A stretch of DNA of 64,000 nucleotides from Neptuniibacter sp. 1_MG-2023 (GCF_030547185.1 NZ_JAUOQR010000009.1:1-64000), one strand, 5' to 3'. Counted from the first letter of the stretch, positions 55,610 to 64,000 are shown. Notes: a model not told the origin generated them from the letters alone. A program made the numbers and translations.

Positions 55610-55960
55610 ATGGTCGCAGTGCCACGTTTAAGCCATGGTATTTTATCGTTAACGATAAAAACCAAAGAAGAGTTGTATGAGGCTTATTTACCGTACATTG
55701 TTAATGGCGGTTTATTTATACCTACACTGCGCTCCTACCACCTTGGTGAAGAAGTTTTTATGCTACTGGAGCTGATGGAAGAGGGTGATAAGATACCGGT
55801 AACGGGTAAAGTTATCTGGGTTACCCCTAAAGGCGCTCAAGGTGGTCGTACACCCGGTATAGGTATTCAGCTATCGACTGATGATTCAACGTTGATAAAC
55901 AAAATTGAAAACTACCTTGCAGGCTCTTTAAGTTCTGAGCGAAAGACTAACGCACTTTAA
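55610..55960 (+). CDS. PilZ domain protein
   Basis: A 116-aa protein of the type IV pilus PilZ family located, as usual, between holB and tatD. It has IVNGGLFIPT at about 32-41 and GKVIWVTPKGAQGGRTPGIG, but lacks the RxxxR arginines of canonical c-di-GMP binders, as do PilZ orthologues themselves. Probably required for type IV pili. The ATG at 55610 has AAGGAG upstream; the frame is open from 55559 but overlaps holB. Confidence 0.92.
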   Translation: MVAVPRLSHGILSLTIKTKEELYEAYLPYIVNGGLFIPTLRSYHLGEEVFMLLELMEEGDKIPVTGKVIWVTPKGAQGGRTPGIGIQLSTDDSTLINKIENYLAGSLSSERKTNAL

Positions 55961-55972
55961 GTTACCCTCCCT

Positions 55973-56752
55973 ATGTTTATTGATTCGCACTGCCATTTGG
56001 ACAGGCTAGACCTGTCCCCGTACAGCAATGATTTTTCCCAGATGCTTCAGGCGGCAAGTGACCGCAAAGTCGAAAAGATGCTTTGTGTTTCCATTGATCT
56101 TGCCAATTTTGATGCTATGTATTCCCTTATTGAAAAATATAAGCAGGTTTACGCTTCGGTTGGTGTTCATCCGCTTAGTGCATCTGAAGAGCAGGTAAGT
56201 ATTGGTGATCTTGTTGCGCGAGCAGAGCGTGAAAAGATCATAGCTATTGGTGAAACGGGTCTAGATTATTTCTACCAAAAAGATACACAAGAGCCGCAAC
56301 AAGAGAGTTTCAAAAATCATCTGCTTGCCGCAGGTCAATTGGGGCTTCCCACTATTATCCATACTCGAGAAGCTCAACAAGACACCATCTCTTTGATTAA
56401 GGCTCATGGTAATTTAGATTCTGCTGGGGTGATGCATTGCTTTACCGAAAGCTTGGAGATGGCAAAAGCATCGCTTGATCTAAATTATATGATCTCTTTT
56501 TCGGGCATTATTACATTTAAAAATGCGGCCGATTTGCGTGAAGTCGTTAAAGCGGTGCCTCTGGATCGTATCCTGATCGAGACAGATTCGCCTTATTTAG
56601 CGCCAGTTCCTCACCGCGGTAAGAAAAATGAGCCTAAGTACGTTGTTGAGGTTGCTCAATGTGTAGCGGATTTGAAAGGCATTAGCGTGGAAGCGGTAGC
56701 CGAAGCCACCCGCGAAAACTTTTATACCTTGTTTAATCAAGCACAGAGATAA
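55973..56752 (+). CDS. tatD: TatD family metal-dependent hydrolase
   Basis: A 259-aa TatD-like DNase. Metal ligands include H6 and H8 in DSHCHLD, Glu in AIGETGLDYFY, His in IHTREAQ, His in MHCFTES and Asp in LIETDSPYLAP. It is of the YcfH-type found next to holB-pilZ. Thirteen bases after the PilZ gene. Confidence 0.93.
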   Translation: MFIDSHCHLDRLDLSPYSNDFSQMLQAASDRKVEKMLCVSIDLANFDAMYSLIEKYKQVYASVGVHPLSASEEQVSIGDLVARAEREKIIAIGETGLDYFYQKDTQEPQQESFKNHLLAAGQLGLPTIIHTREAQQDTISLIKAHGNLDSAGVMHCFTESLEMAKASLDLNYMISFSGIITFKNAADLREVVKAVPLDRILIETDSPYLAPVPHRGKKNEPKYVVEVAQCVADLKGISVEAVAEATRENFYTLFNQAQR

Positions 56753-56753
56753 A

Positions 56754-57653
56754 ATGCATCTATATCCACCCATTAATTATATAGAACCTGTCTTTCGTCC
56801 TCCGAGTGAGGCCAATTCGCTAATATTGCAGGTAACAAATGGGTGCAGTTGGAATCGGTGTACTTTTTGTGAAATGTATACACAGCCCCAGAAGAAGTTC
56901 AAACCTAAAGCCCAGCAAGAGATCGTTGAGGATCTTAAGCGTTGTGCGCAATCCCTCGCGGGCGTAAGGCGTGTCTTTTTAGCTGATGGTGATGCAATGG
57001 CGCTCTCCTTTGAACGCCTCAAAGACATTCTGCTGGCGATAAAAGAGTACTTACCAACGGTTAGTCGAGTTTCCTCTTATTGCTTGCCTCGTAACCTGAA
57101 AAATAAGAGTGTTGAAGAGCTAGCAGAGCTTAAACGTTTAGGCTTATCGCTACTTTATATTGGTGCAGAAAGCGGTAATGATCAGATTCTTTCAAAAATA
57201 GACAAAGGGGAAACATTCCAAACAACAGTTGATGCGCTGCATAAAATTAAAGGGGCGGCTATCAAATCATCGGTAATGATCATCAATGGTATGGGTGGCA
57301 TTAATTACACTGAGCAGCATGCTTTTGATTCAGCAAGACTCGTCAATGAGACTCAGCCAGACTATTTGGCTACTCTTGTACTGTTTTTTCATCAAGGGGA
57401 AGAGGATTTTATTTCAGCATTTGGTGATGATTTTGTCATGGCATCCCAACGTCAGCTTATACAAGAGATGGAACAATTTATAACCAATCTTGAGTTAGAA
57501 CAAACCATTTTCAGAAGCGATCATGCTTCAAATTATTTAGTGTTAAAGGGGGTTCTTAATCGGGATAAGGAGAAATTGTTATCCATGATTAATAGTGCGC
57601 TCTCTCTAGATAATCATATACCACTTCGTTCCGAGTCTTCTCGTGGCTTATAA
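56754..57653 (+). CDS. Radical SAM protein
   Basis: A 299-aa radical SAM enzyme. Cluster cysteines C31, C36 and C39 in CSWNRCTFC give a CX4CX2C spacing, not the common CX3CX2C, with the following EMY typical of this family (CTFCxMY). The barrel region has FLADGDAMAL and LLYIGAESGNDQILS. Its chemistry is unknown. One base separates it from tatD, so it belongs to the same transcript. Its stop codon lies in the palindrome GTGGCTTATAAGCCAC. Confidence 0.88.
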   Translation: MHLYPPINYIEPVFRPPSEANSLILQVTNGCSWNRCTFCEMYTQPQKKFKPKAQQEIVEDLKRCAQSLAGVRRVFLADGDAMALSFERLKDILLAIKEYLPTVSRVSSYCLPRNLKNKSVEELAELKRLGLSLLYIGAESGNDQILSKIDKGETFQTTVDALHKIKGAAIKSSVMIINGMGGINYTEQHAFDSARLVNETQPDYLATLVLFFHQGEEDFISAFGDDFVMASQRQLIQEMEQFITNLELEQTIFRSDHASNYLVLKGVLNRDKEKLLSMINSALSLDNHIPLRSESSRGL

Positions 57654-57659
57654 GCCACT
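57644..57659 (+). terminator. Palindrome over the stop codon of the radical SAM gene
   Basis: GTGGCTT (57644-57650) / ATAAGCCAC: an almost perfect self-complementary 16-mer containing the TAA, which could terminate the long operon. No T-run follows. Confidence 0.4.
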
Positions 57660-57812
57660 TCAAGAAATATCCTTATTGCTGGCTTTTCAGCGACGATTAG
57701 CGCTATATTTTCTATCTATAAGGTGAATTAATTACATTTCCGCTCCAAATTGTTATACTTTGGTATTAAGTATAATGATTTGTTGTAAGTATATTCTACG
57801 AGGTTATAAGGT

Positions 57813-58913
57813 ATGAGACGTCCCGTTCGTATTGCGGTCACTGGAGCAGCTGGTGCAATAAGTTATAGCTTGTTATTCAAAATAGCCGCTGGTGAGATGA
57901 TGGGCAAAGATCAACCCGTTATCCTTCAATTAATTGAATTACCTCACGCAATGGATTCATTACGCGGCGTTGCGATGGAGCTGATGGATTGTGCTTATCC
58001 TTTACTCCACACGATTACACTCCATGATAATGTTGAAGGGGGCTTCAGAGGCGCACATTATGCGCTTTTAGTCGGTGCCAAACCGCGAGGCCCAGGCATG
58101 GAACGACGTGACCTCCTTGAAGAAAATGCAGCGATCTTTGCTCGCCAAGGCAAAGCGTTAAATGATTTTGCTAACCGTGACGTAAAGGTTTTAATTACAG
58201 GTAACCCTGCAAATACGAATGCGTTGATTACCAGTCGTAACGCGCCTAACCTAAGCCCCTCACAATTTACATGTTTGACGCGTTTAGATCATAACCGCGC
58301 AAAAGGGATCCTTGCCAATCACTGTGGTGCGACTACGCGTGATATAGGTGGCATCATGATTTGGGGCAACCATTCTCCAACACAATATCCAGATCTACAC
58401 CAAGCGACAATTCTTGGTAAACCCGCTATGTCTCAGATTGATACTGCGTGGTATAGAGATGAATTTATACCTAAAGTACAGCAGCGTGGTGGAGAAATTA
58501 TCGAAGCTCGCGGGCTTTCAAGTGCTGCCTCAGCCGCACAGGCTATTGTTGACCAGATGCGTGATTGGGTATTAGGAACTGACCCAAGCGAGATTATCAG
58601 TATGGGTATATTAAGTGATGGTAGTTATGGGATTGCTAAAGGTATTTTCTATTCCTTCCCTGTTCGCTGTAACTATGGTCGTTATCAAATCGTTCATGAT
58701 ATTGAAGTAGGGGAGTTTAGTCGCCAACGTCTGACAGCGACTGAGCAAGAGCTGCTTGATGAGAAAGAGATCGTTGAGCACCTTCTACCTAAAGAAACAG
58801 AAGAATCACATCAGAATTTATCGATCTGTTTACGTTCAGGGGTTACCTTGTATGCGGATAATGCAGGCCCTGATGTAGAAAGTAAGTTTATGACAACCAA
58901 CCGGGTTATGTGA
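57813..58913 (+). CDS. mdh: Malate dehydrogenase (type 2), with odd loop and C-terminal extension
   Basis: A 366-aa lactate/malate dehydrogenase-family protein. Malate-type residues are present: R92 and R98 in [10 protein letters not shown]159 in TRLDHNRA, R162, H187 in NHSPTQYPD. It should oxidise malate to oxaloacetate with NAD. Two features are odd: the cofactor loop reads GAAGAIS (11-17), where the family has GAAGxIG, and about 40 residues extend past the usual end (about 326 aa). AAGGT just precedes the ATG. Monocistronic, ended by the hairpin at 58953. It could be a divergent paralogue; a second mdh may exist elsewhere. Confidence 0.9.
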   Translation: MRRPVRIAVTGAAGAISYSLLFKIAAGEMMGKDQPVILQLIELPHAMDSLRGVAMELMDCAYPLLHTITLHDNVEGGFRGAHYALLVGAKPRGPGMERRDLLEENAAIFARQGKALNDFANRDVKVLITGNPANTNALITSRNAPNLSPSQFTCLTRLDHNRAKGILANHCGATTRDIGGIMIWGNHSPTQYPDLHQATILGKPAMSQIDTAWYRDEFIPKVQQRGGEIIEARGLSSAASAAQAIVDQMRDWVLGTDPSEIISMGILSDGSYGIAKGIFYSFPVRCNYGRYQIVHDIEVGEFSRQRLTATEQELLDEKEIVEHLLPKETEESHQNLSICLRSGVTLYADNAGPDVESKFMTTNRVM

Positions 58914-58952
58914 TTGTAGATTCCTCACCGCCATAGACTCAATATTCTTGCT

Positions 58953-58983
58953 AAAATGCCCCTTTTAAAAAGGGGCATTTTTT
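58953..58983 (+). terminator. Terminator after mdh, abutting the yjbQ start
   Basis: AAAATGCCCC (58953-58962) pairs with GGGGCATTTT (58972-58981), then T-run ending directly at the ATG of yjbQ (58984). Strong intrinsic terminator for mdh. Confidence 0.85.
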
Positions 58984-59391
58984 ATGGTCGACATGCTTAG
59001 GGTTATTACGCGCCGCCAAGGTTTATATGAATTTACATCGGATTTAGAGCTATTAGTGGAGCGCTCAAAAGTAACTGATGGTATCTGTAATCTTTTAATT
59101 CAGCATACAAGTGCGAGTTTGGTTATTCAGGAAAATGCAGATCCTAGCGCTCAAGCGGATCTTGAAAAATGGCTTAATCGCTTAGTACCTGAAGGTGATA
59201 GTTTATATACTCATATCTTTGAAGGCGCTGATGATATGCCCGCGCATATAAAGGCAGCTTTAACCGCAAGTTCTCTTTCTATACCGATTAAAAATGGGCG
59301 ATTGTGCTTAGGCGTGTGGCAAGGTGTGTTTTGTTGGGAGCATCGTCATGCGGGTAGTAGGAGGGAAATAGCTGTTCATATAGGTCAGTAA
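58984..59391 (+). CDS. yjbQ: YjbQ family (UPF0047) protein
   Basis: A 135-aa UPF0047 protein with thiamin-phosphate-synthase-like activity reported for some members; role uncertain. Signature LIQHTSASLVIQENADPS (37-55) and LGVWQGVFCWEHRHAG (near 108-123) with the conserved Glu and His. The ATG at 58984 abuts the T-run of the mdh hairpin; an in-frame ATG at 58993 is an alternative. No normal ribosome site can be seen before either. Confidence 0.9.
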   Translation: MVDMLRVITRRQGLYEFTSDLELLVERSKVTDGICNLLIQHTSASLVIQENADPSAQADLEKWLNRLVPEGDSLYTHIFEGADDMPAHIKAALTASSLSIPIKNGRLCLGVWQGVFCWEHRHAGSRREIAVHIGQ

Positions 59392-59418
59392 TTAAAGGCT
59401 ACCTTTGGCAGCCTTTAA
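59392..59418. terminator. Bidirectional terminator between yjbQ and cheW
   Basis: TTAAAGGCT (59392-59400) pairs with AGCCTTTAA (59410-59418) around ACCTTTGGC; AT-rich on both sides. Confidence 0.6.
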
Positions 59419-59434
59419 TATATTAAAAAGGCGT

Positions 59435-59998
59435 TTAGAAGGCCTCTTCATTTTCATCTAAAGGGGTAATGCTTTGTAGCATTTTGAATATATCTAACAA
59501 AATAATCAAAATATTATTGTAATAGCACACACCCATTACAAAGCGTTTTGTGGTTTCTTCGCCGGTTGCATTAGGGGCTCGATCAATATCATTTTGCGGC
59601 AGATTAATAACCTCATCGGCACTATCGACCACTAAGCCGACAACTTCCTGTTCGTTATATTCAACCACGATAATACGCGTATCATCATTTGGTTTGTGGG
59701 CGGCTATCCCAAATAGAAGTCGTGTATCAATAACCGTGACTACGTTACCGCGTAGATTGATAATACCTAGGACATAATCATCAGAGCCGGGAACGGGAGT
59801 TATTTCGCTGTAACGCAAAACTTCCTTAACTTGGACTACATCTATGCCATAAAGCTCATTATCAACCTTGAATGTTGCTAGTTGATGGTAGACCACTTCC
59901 TCTTGATTGCTTCGTCTGCTCTCAGATGATTCTTTTTGCTGAAAAGCTTGGTCTGTTTGTAAGCTCCGAAGGTGTTCAGCTGCTGATTCTAAACCCAT
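59435..59998 (-). CDS. cheW: CheW-like chemotaxis adaptor
   Basis: A 187-aa CheW protein joining chemoreceptors to CheA. A 35-residue hydrophilic lead precedes the domain, which contains YGIDVVQVKEVLRY, VPGSDDYVLGIINLRGNVVTVIDTR (with the conserved Gly/Asn-Leu-Arg-Gly motif) and VGLVVDSADEVINL. It is not next to other che genes here, so it may serve a second pathway. Monocistronic. Confidence 0.92.
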   Translation of the reverse strand: MGLESAAEHLRSLQTDQAFQQKESSESRRSNQEEVVYHQLATFKVDNELYGIDVVQVKEVLRYSEITPVPGSDDYVLGIINLRGNVVTVIDTRLLFGIAAHKPNDDTRIIVVEYNEQEVVGLVVDSADEVINLPQNDIDRAPNATGEETTKRFVMGVCYYNNILIILLDIFKMLQSITPLDENEEAF

Positions 59999-60217
59999 GG
60001 TGTTCTACCCATCCAAATTCACTACACAAAAGGTCTCTTTAAAAAATGACTTTTTAAAAAGGTCCTATACTTTTATTCGAGTATCCCATAGCTTGGATAC
60101 TATTGAAAAGCTTAGAAATATACTTTGTTAAGCATAGACTAGCTAAGCGGGGCTGAAAACCGCAGATATGGAAAAAACAGGGGTGGATTTCAGCTTATCT
60201 AATAATTTGTGGGTTAA

Positions 60218-60529
60218 TTAAATACAGTTGTCAGGCTTAGGTAGGCCGGCAATCTTGGCAATGATTTTAGCGGGGCTTCCCGGGAATAGTTTCATCAAGT
60301 AGATACTCTTGCCTTTATCTTTTCCAAGTTTCAAGGAAACGGCTTTTACTAGCGGACGCATAGCGGGTGAAAGCTGATAAGTTTGATAAAACTCTCTTAC
60401 AACATTGATAATTTCTAAATGTGCGTCGGTTAAGCTAATGCCTTCTGTAGTAGCAATTTGTATAGCCATTTCAGGAGACCAATCGCTTAAATCACGCAAA
60501 TAACCCTCATCATCAAATTCTATCGGCAT
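60218..60529 (-). CDS. tusE: Sulfur relay protein TusE (DsrC-like)
   Basis: A 103-aa DsrC/TusE-family protein which accepts sulfur from TusBCD on its C-terminal Cys (C102, the penultimate residue) and passes it to MnmA for 2-thiouridine of tRNA. Family motifs FDDEGYLRDLSDWSPEMA and the C-terminal LPKPDNCI are clear; only the penultimate Cys is present, as in TusE-type members. Follows tusB by 3 bases on the same strand. Confidence 0.96.
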   Translation of the reverse strand: MPIEFDDEGYLRDLSDWSPEMAIQIATTEGISLTDAHLEIINVVREFYQTYQLSPAMRPLVKAVSLKLGKDKGKSIYLMKLFPGSPAKIIAKIAGLPKPDNCI

Positions 60530-60532
60530 GTT

Positions 60533-60838
60533 TTAGTACCAGCTGACAATTTTGTCGTGTTCACAGCTTAGTTTAACAAAGCCTTGGTCATTAACGCTGC
60601 TAAATCTAGGTGAGAGCTTATCTTCTAGACCGCGTGCTTGGATGTCAGCTTCTAGTGCGCTTAGTTGAATATCATCAGGCGATAAAGCTTTAAAAATGCT
60701 TTGATGAGCTTCTAAGGCGCTATAAACCGCATCCTCAATAAGTAGTACGGCATCGCCAGAGGAGAGGCCATTTAACATATTTAGGTATAGCGACCTATTC
60801 TGGGGTGTTTTGTTAATTACATGTAAAGTCATAATCAA
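60533..60838 (-). CDS. tusB: Sulfur relay protein TusB (DsrH-like)
   Basis: A 101-aa DsrH/TusB-family subunit of the TusBCD heterohexamer that hands sulfur from TusA to TusE. Its start overlaps the tusC stop by 4 bases. The sequence lacks a catalytic Cys at the TusD position, as usual for TusB; SGDAVLLIEDAVYSAL is the family pattern. Identification rests mostly on context and length. Confidence 0.9.
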   Translation of the reverse strand: MIMTLHVINKTPQNRSLYLNMLNGLSSGDAVLLIEDAVYSALEAHQSIFKALSPDDIQLSALEADIQARGLEDKLSPRFSSVNDQGFVKLSCEHDKIVSWY

Positions 60839-61200
60839 AAAGTCAGTACAGAATCATTTTGTTGGATAAGTGATGCAATAGCATCTCTTTGGATAAGTGT
60901 TACCGGTATAGCTAAATCGTTTTCAGTTAAGCCTATGCTTTCTAAGTCTTCTTCGGTTATATAGATATTTTCAATATCATACATAGGTAGAGCACTGAGC
61001 ATTGCTTCATGTTTTTTCATGCTCAAGGCGTCAGGGGATTGGTTGTTGATGAGTTGGTACAAGCCATCACCGATAAAAAGAAGGGATACCGGCATTTCAA
61101 AAATAGAGCAGGTTAGCGCAACATCAAGAGACTCTCTTGCCTTGCTTGATCCATAAGGCGCCGATTGGTTGATAATTAATATGCTTTTTTTATCAATCAT
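60835..61200 (-). CDS. tusC: Sulfur relay protein TusC (DsrF-like)
   Basis: A 121-aa DsrF/TusC subunit. ILIINQSAPYGSSKARESLDVALTCS (with the SAPYGS motif and helix) matches the family start. Three bases after tusD and overlapping tusB by 4, so tightly coupled. Confidence 0.93.
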   Translation of the reverse strand: MIDKKSILIINQSAPYGSSKARESLDVALTCSIFEMPVSLLFIGDGLYQLINNQSPDALSMKKHEAMLSALPMYDIENIYITEEDLESIGLTENDLAIPVTLIQRDAIASLIQQNDSVLTF

Positions 61201-61203
61201 CTC

Positions 61204-61596
61204 TTAATTCCCAAAAGTGATAACACGGTCTGAAACCGCAATGGCTTCAGCAAGCTGGCCTAGTCCAGATAGTTCAAACCCTAGAGCAAGATTAGCATTT
61301 TCTTTATCGTATCGTTGGGCTTCATTATCGTCTAAAACACCGCGTTTCACTGCAGCGGCAATACATACCACAAGATCTAAGTTATGTGTTTTAGCAAGCG
61401 ACTGCCAGGAGCTTAAAAGGTTAGTTTCATCTTGAGGAGGGGCAATCTGTTGATTAGCCACGAGCACGCCATCACCATAATAAAAAATACGGAATATTTG
61501 ATGACCTTCCTCTAACAAGCATTTCGCATAGCGGTAAGCGGTTGAGGAGGTTTGCGCACTAAAGGGTGAGGCATGGACGATTAAAGAGAATTTCAT
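61204..61596 (-). CDS. tusD: Sulfur transferase TusD (DsrE-like)
   Basis: A 130-aa DsrE/TusD subunit. The active Cys is C78 in LVVCIAAAVKRGVLD, at exactly the position known for E. coli TusD. The start MKFSLIVHASPFSAQTSSTA is typical. First gene of the four-gene tus operon, downstream of the yccA terminator. Confidence 0.95.
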   Translation of the reverse strand: MKFSLIVHASPFSAQTSSTAYRYAKCLLEEGHQIFRIFYYGDGVLVANQQIAPPQDETNLLSSWQSLAKTHNLDLVVCIAAAVKRGVLDDNEAQRYDKENANLALGFELSGLGQLAEAIAVSDRVITFGN

Positions 61597-61651
61597 AGTA
61601 TCTGCTGGTTGGAAGTCTGAGTTAGGCGCTATTTTTCATCAGTTACAAAAT

Positions 61652-61692
61652 AAAAAGCCCCGCTATCTTATCAAAGAAAGCGGGGCTTTTTT
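61652..61692. terminator. Terminator between yccA and tusD
   Basis: AAAAAGCCCCGCT pairs with AGCGGGGCTTTTT; T-runs on both strands. It ends yccA (minus strand) before tusD. Confidence 0.9.
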
Positions 61693-61707
61693 ATACTATT
61701 ACTTTAA

Positions 61708-62388
61708 TTAGTCATCGCTAAGCACGCCAACAAGGCTAAGCAGATGAATGAATAGGTTATAGATGTTTAGGTACAAACTAACGGTCGCCATAATGTAGTT
61801 TGTGTAAGTACCGTTTACGATATTGCTTGTGTCATAAAGGATAAAACCACACATCAGCAATACGACAAGAGCGGAGAATGCCAAATGTAGGGCGCCTAGC
61901 TGTACACCGAAAAGTGGCAATACAAATAAGGCAACCATGGCAATAATCGCGACCATCATACCTGCTGCTAAAAAGCCTCCCATAAAGCTGAAGTCTTTTT
62001 TGCTTGTCAGTACATAAGCGGATAAACCAAAAAAGGTTAAGCCTGTCATGCCAAGCGCTGTCATCACAATCTGCCCACCATTTGCCATGGCAAGGTAGTT
62101 ATTAATGACTGGGCCTAGTCCAAAGCCCATCATGCCGGTAAAAAGGAAGACTAGCGGAAGAGCAGCAGCACTGTTCTGCTTTTTATTCAAAATGAATAAC
62201 ATAACAAAACTAAGTATAAAGCTGCCTAAGTAAACGATCATTGGCATTTGTAGCAGCATTGAAATGCCTGCTGTAATTGCACTAACGACCATCGTCATAG
62301 CAAGTAGCATGTAGGTATTTCGAATTACTTTGTTCGTTTGTAAAACTGATTGTTCAGACTGAACATCATAAGTGTTTACGTTACGCAT
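61708..62388 (-). CDS. yccA: Bax inhibitor-1 / YccA family membrane protein
   Basis: A 226-aa BI-1 family protein with seven hydrophobic segments; E. coli YccA modulates the FtsH protease at the inner membrane. The N-terminal 23 residues are hydrophilic; the ILYDTSNIV motif (about 183-191, with Asp) and a C-terminal Asp-Asp end are typical. The terminator at 61652 separates it from the tus genes, which it neighbours in many gammaproteobacteria. Confidence 0.93.
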   Translation of the reverse strand: MRNVNTYDVQSEQSVLQTNKVIRNTYMLLAMTMVVSAITAGISMLLQMPMIVYLGSFILSFVMLFILNKKQNSAAALPLVFLFTGMMGFGLGPVINNYLAMANGGQIVMTALGMTGLTFFGLSAYVLTSKKDFSFMGGFLAAGMMVAIIAMVALFVLPLFGVQLGALHLAFSALVVLLMCGFILYDTSNIVNGTYTNYIMATVSLYLNIYNLFIHLLSLVGVLSDD

Positions 62389-62517
62389 GTTATCCTCGAA
62401 GAAAATCCTTGTTTAATATACCTCTATATATAAGCATTTTACTGGGTTTTTCAAGGTCTCTTTACATAGTTTTACGCTCACGTAGAATCAGCCGTCCTCC
62501 AAACAGATGAAATAAGC

Positions 62518-63270
62518 ATGAATAATTTAAATATACTCTTTGAAGATGATGACATTATTGCCCTAAATAAACCCTCAGGTTTATTAGTTCATCCTAGTTG
62601 GATAGCGCCGCGGGGCACGCCAAATCTAGCCTCAATGCTTAAAGAGTATTTTAATGGGGGGAGCCCTTACACAATTCACCGATTAGATCGGCCAACATCG
62701 GGGGTGATTTTGTTTGGTAAAAATAAAGAGATCGCTCAAAAAATGAATTTACTCTTTGCCGAGCGAAACGTTGAAAAAACTTACCTCTGTATGGTGAGAG
62801 GCTATACTCCCGAAGCAGATCTGATCGATTACGCGTTGAAAGAGGAGCTAGATAAGATCGCGGATAAGCACGCTAGTAAAGATAAAGAGGCGCAAGAGGC
62901 TGTTTCAGAATATCGACGATTAGCGACGGTAGAGTTAGATATTCCAGTTGGTCGATATGAAAAGTCACGCTATTCGTTGGTTGAGGTAAAGCCTAAAACG
63001 GGTAGAAAGCATCAGATTCGTCGTCATATGAAACATATCTTCCATCCCATTATTGGTGATACAAATCATGGGGATAATAAACATAACAAATCGTTTCGTG
63101 AGAACTTCGATTTACAGCGTTTAATGTTAATGGCATCCAATATTAAATTTGAGCACCCTGTCACCCAGCAGATGATGGATATTAGTGCACCAGTTGATCA
63201 ATATACAGATCAATTATTTAAAAAGTTTGCTTGGGATGGATTGTACCTCTCGGAACAAACACTCATTTAA
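62518..63270 (+). CDS. truC: tRNA pseudouridine synthase TruC
   Basis: A 250-aa RluA-family enzyme with the active Asp D57 in HRLDRPTSG (54-62). The short form without S4 domain, and the DLQRLMLMASNI and GDTNHGDNKHNK regions, fit TruC, which modifies U65 of certain tRNAs. RluA-type rRNA enzymes are the alternative. Confidence 0.9.
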   Translation: MNNLNILFEDDDIIALNKPSGLLVHPSWIAPRGTPNLASMLKEYFNGGSPYTIHRLDRPTSGVILFGKNKEIAQKMNLLFAERNVEKTYLCMVRGYTPEADLIDYALKEELDKIADKHASKDKEAQEAVSEYRRLATVELDIPVGRYEKSRYSLVEVKPKTGRKHQIRRHMKHIFHPIIGDTNHGDNKHNKSFRENFDLQRLMLMASNIKFEHPVTQQMMDISAPVDQYTDQLFKKFAWDGLYLSEQTLI

Positions 63271-63307
63271 AGACAAGTATCCAGATTGGATAAGCGCAGG
63301 TGGTTAA

Positions 63308-64000
63308 ATGCATAAATGGTTGATGTTTTTAGTTGTAATAAGCTTAGGTGTAATCAATGCTTATGCCGATGAGCCTGAGGTGGGTACTCAGATCATTAAC
63401 TATTCAGGTACTGTAGTTGAGGAGCCTTATTGGTTTAAAGACAGTTTTTTAGACCTTGCCGATGATATTCAAGAAGCGGACGAGGAGGGGAAAAGCCTAT
63501 TACTTTATTTTCATCAGGCTGGTTGCCCTTATTGCTATAACTTAGTGCAGCAAACCTTTTTGGATCCTCAGTTAAGCGTCTTTATTCAGGAGCATTTTGA
63601 TGTTATTGCCCTTAATTTATGGGGAGATCGAGAGATAACATTACCTAGCGGTGAAGTATTTACAGAGAAAGAGCTTGCGGTTAAATGGAAAGTACAATTT
63701 ACGCCAACGCTTGTCTTTTTTACAGGGGATCCAGAACCTAGTCTAAGAATTGATGGTTATCGTAGTAAAGCGATGCTCGCCAAAATTATGGACTATGTGA
63801 TTAGCGGTTCACAAGAACCATTTTTAGCCCAACAGATTATCAGTAAAGCGAATGGCGTTGAGCTTTACCCTTCCTCGGTTTTTAACGAGCTAAAAACATC
63901 ATCCCAATTAAATACAGATCAGCCCGTTGCTATACTATTTGAATACCCTGGCTGTGCGGATTGTGAACAGCTTCATAAAACGGTGTTATCGCGTAAAGAT
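63308..64000 (+). CDS. Periplasmic tandem thioredoxin-fold protein, partial
   Basis: A 231-codon fragment cut by the window end. A signal peptide (MHKWLMFLVVISLGVINAYA, cleavage near residue 20) precedes a first thioredoxin-like domain with the redox site CPYC in HQAGCPYCYNL (about 76) and a cis-Pro region QFTPTLVFFTG. A second domain begins near residue 180 with CADC in YPGCADCEQL. It resembles SoxW/DUF255-type periplasmic thioredoxins; a role in sulfur or cytochrome maturation is possible but not shown. AGG lies before the ATG at 63308. Confidence 0.75.
   Translation, partial: MHKWLMFLVVISLGVINAYADEPEVGTQIINYSGTVVEEPYWFKDSFLDLADDIQEADEEGKSLLLYFHQAGCPYCYNLVQQTFLDPQLSVFIQEHFDVIALNLWGDREITLPSGEVFTEKELAVKWKVQFTPTLVFFTGDPEPSLRIDGYRSKAMLAKIMDYVISGSQEPFLAQQIISKANGVELYPSSVFNELKTSSQLNTDQPVAILFEYPGCADCEQLHKTVLSRKD

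Overview
This window looks like chromosome from a marine gammaproteobacterium, probably near the Oceanospirillales (Neptunomonas/Amphritea/Marinomonas type). That placement is inferred from moderate-to-low GC, strongly gammaproteobacterial housekeeping orthologues (ppsA/ppsR, rraA, plsX-fabDGF, tusBCDE-yccA, maoP, truC) and marine-type accessory genes (rhombosortase system, ChrR regulon). I saw no rRNA, tRNA, CRISPR array, transposase or phage gene.

Region 1 (1-6.1 kb) is accessory DNA. Short single-gene units (tiny ORF, SDR oxidoreductase, unknown protein, cupin, DOPA-dioxygenase-like, VOC protein) are interspersed with hairpin sequences that look like integron attC sites; no integrase is present, so this is an integrase-less attC cluster or the far end of a cassette array. 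Three copies of a REP-like palindromic element lie between these genes. A small membrane protein and a SAM methyltransferase follow.

Region 2 (6.1-15.6 kb) holds a LysR regulator divergent from a complete MexEF-OprN-type RND efflux operon, then an MDR-family oxidoreductase, an ABM-domain protein and a PAS-GGDEF diguanylate cyclase.

Region 3 (15.7-24.6 kb) is a singlet-oxygen/light-stress island. An ECF sigma and its ChrR-type zinc anti-sigma lie with YbgA and a DNA photolyase on one strand; an FAD oxidoreductase, a DUF1365 protein and cyclopropane fatty acid synthase lie on the other. The 125-base divergent intergenic region carries two opposed copies of a promoter with the spacing and sequence of the Rhodobacter RpoE/ChrR regulon, so both arms should be switched on together. 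A Trp-rich photolyase-associated protein, MaoP and a MoaF-like secreted protein follow.

Region 4 (24.8-38.3 kb): a rhomboid protease plus zinc-ribbon membrane protein pair; ppsR/ppsA divergent pair; a two-gene unit of a VIT/vWA surface protein with GlyGly-CTERM tail and its adjacent rhombosortase; a GGDEF-EAL protein; an XRE regulator and a RIO kinase.

Region 5 (38.3-63.3 kb) is mainly core genome: LysR/ydiJ, rraA, nsrR, HAD phosphatase, sppA-like protease, maf, then the yceD-rpmF-plsX-fabD-fabG-acpP-fabF-pabC-mltG-tmk-holB-pilZ-tatD run (fabH is absent from its usual place), a radical SAM protein, a malate dehydrogenase with unusual N-loop and tail, yjbQ, cheW, the tusDCB-tusE sulfur relay genes, yccA and truC. 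The window ends inside a two-domain periplasmic thioredoxin-like gene.
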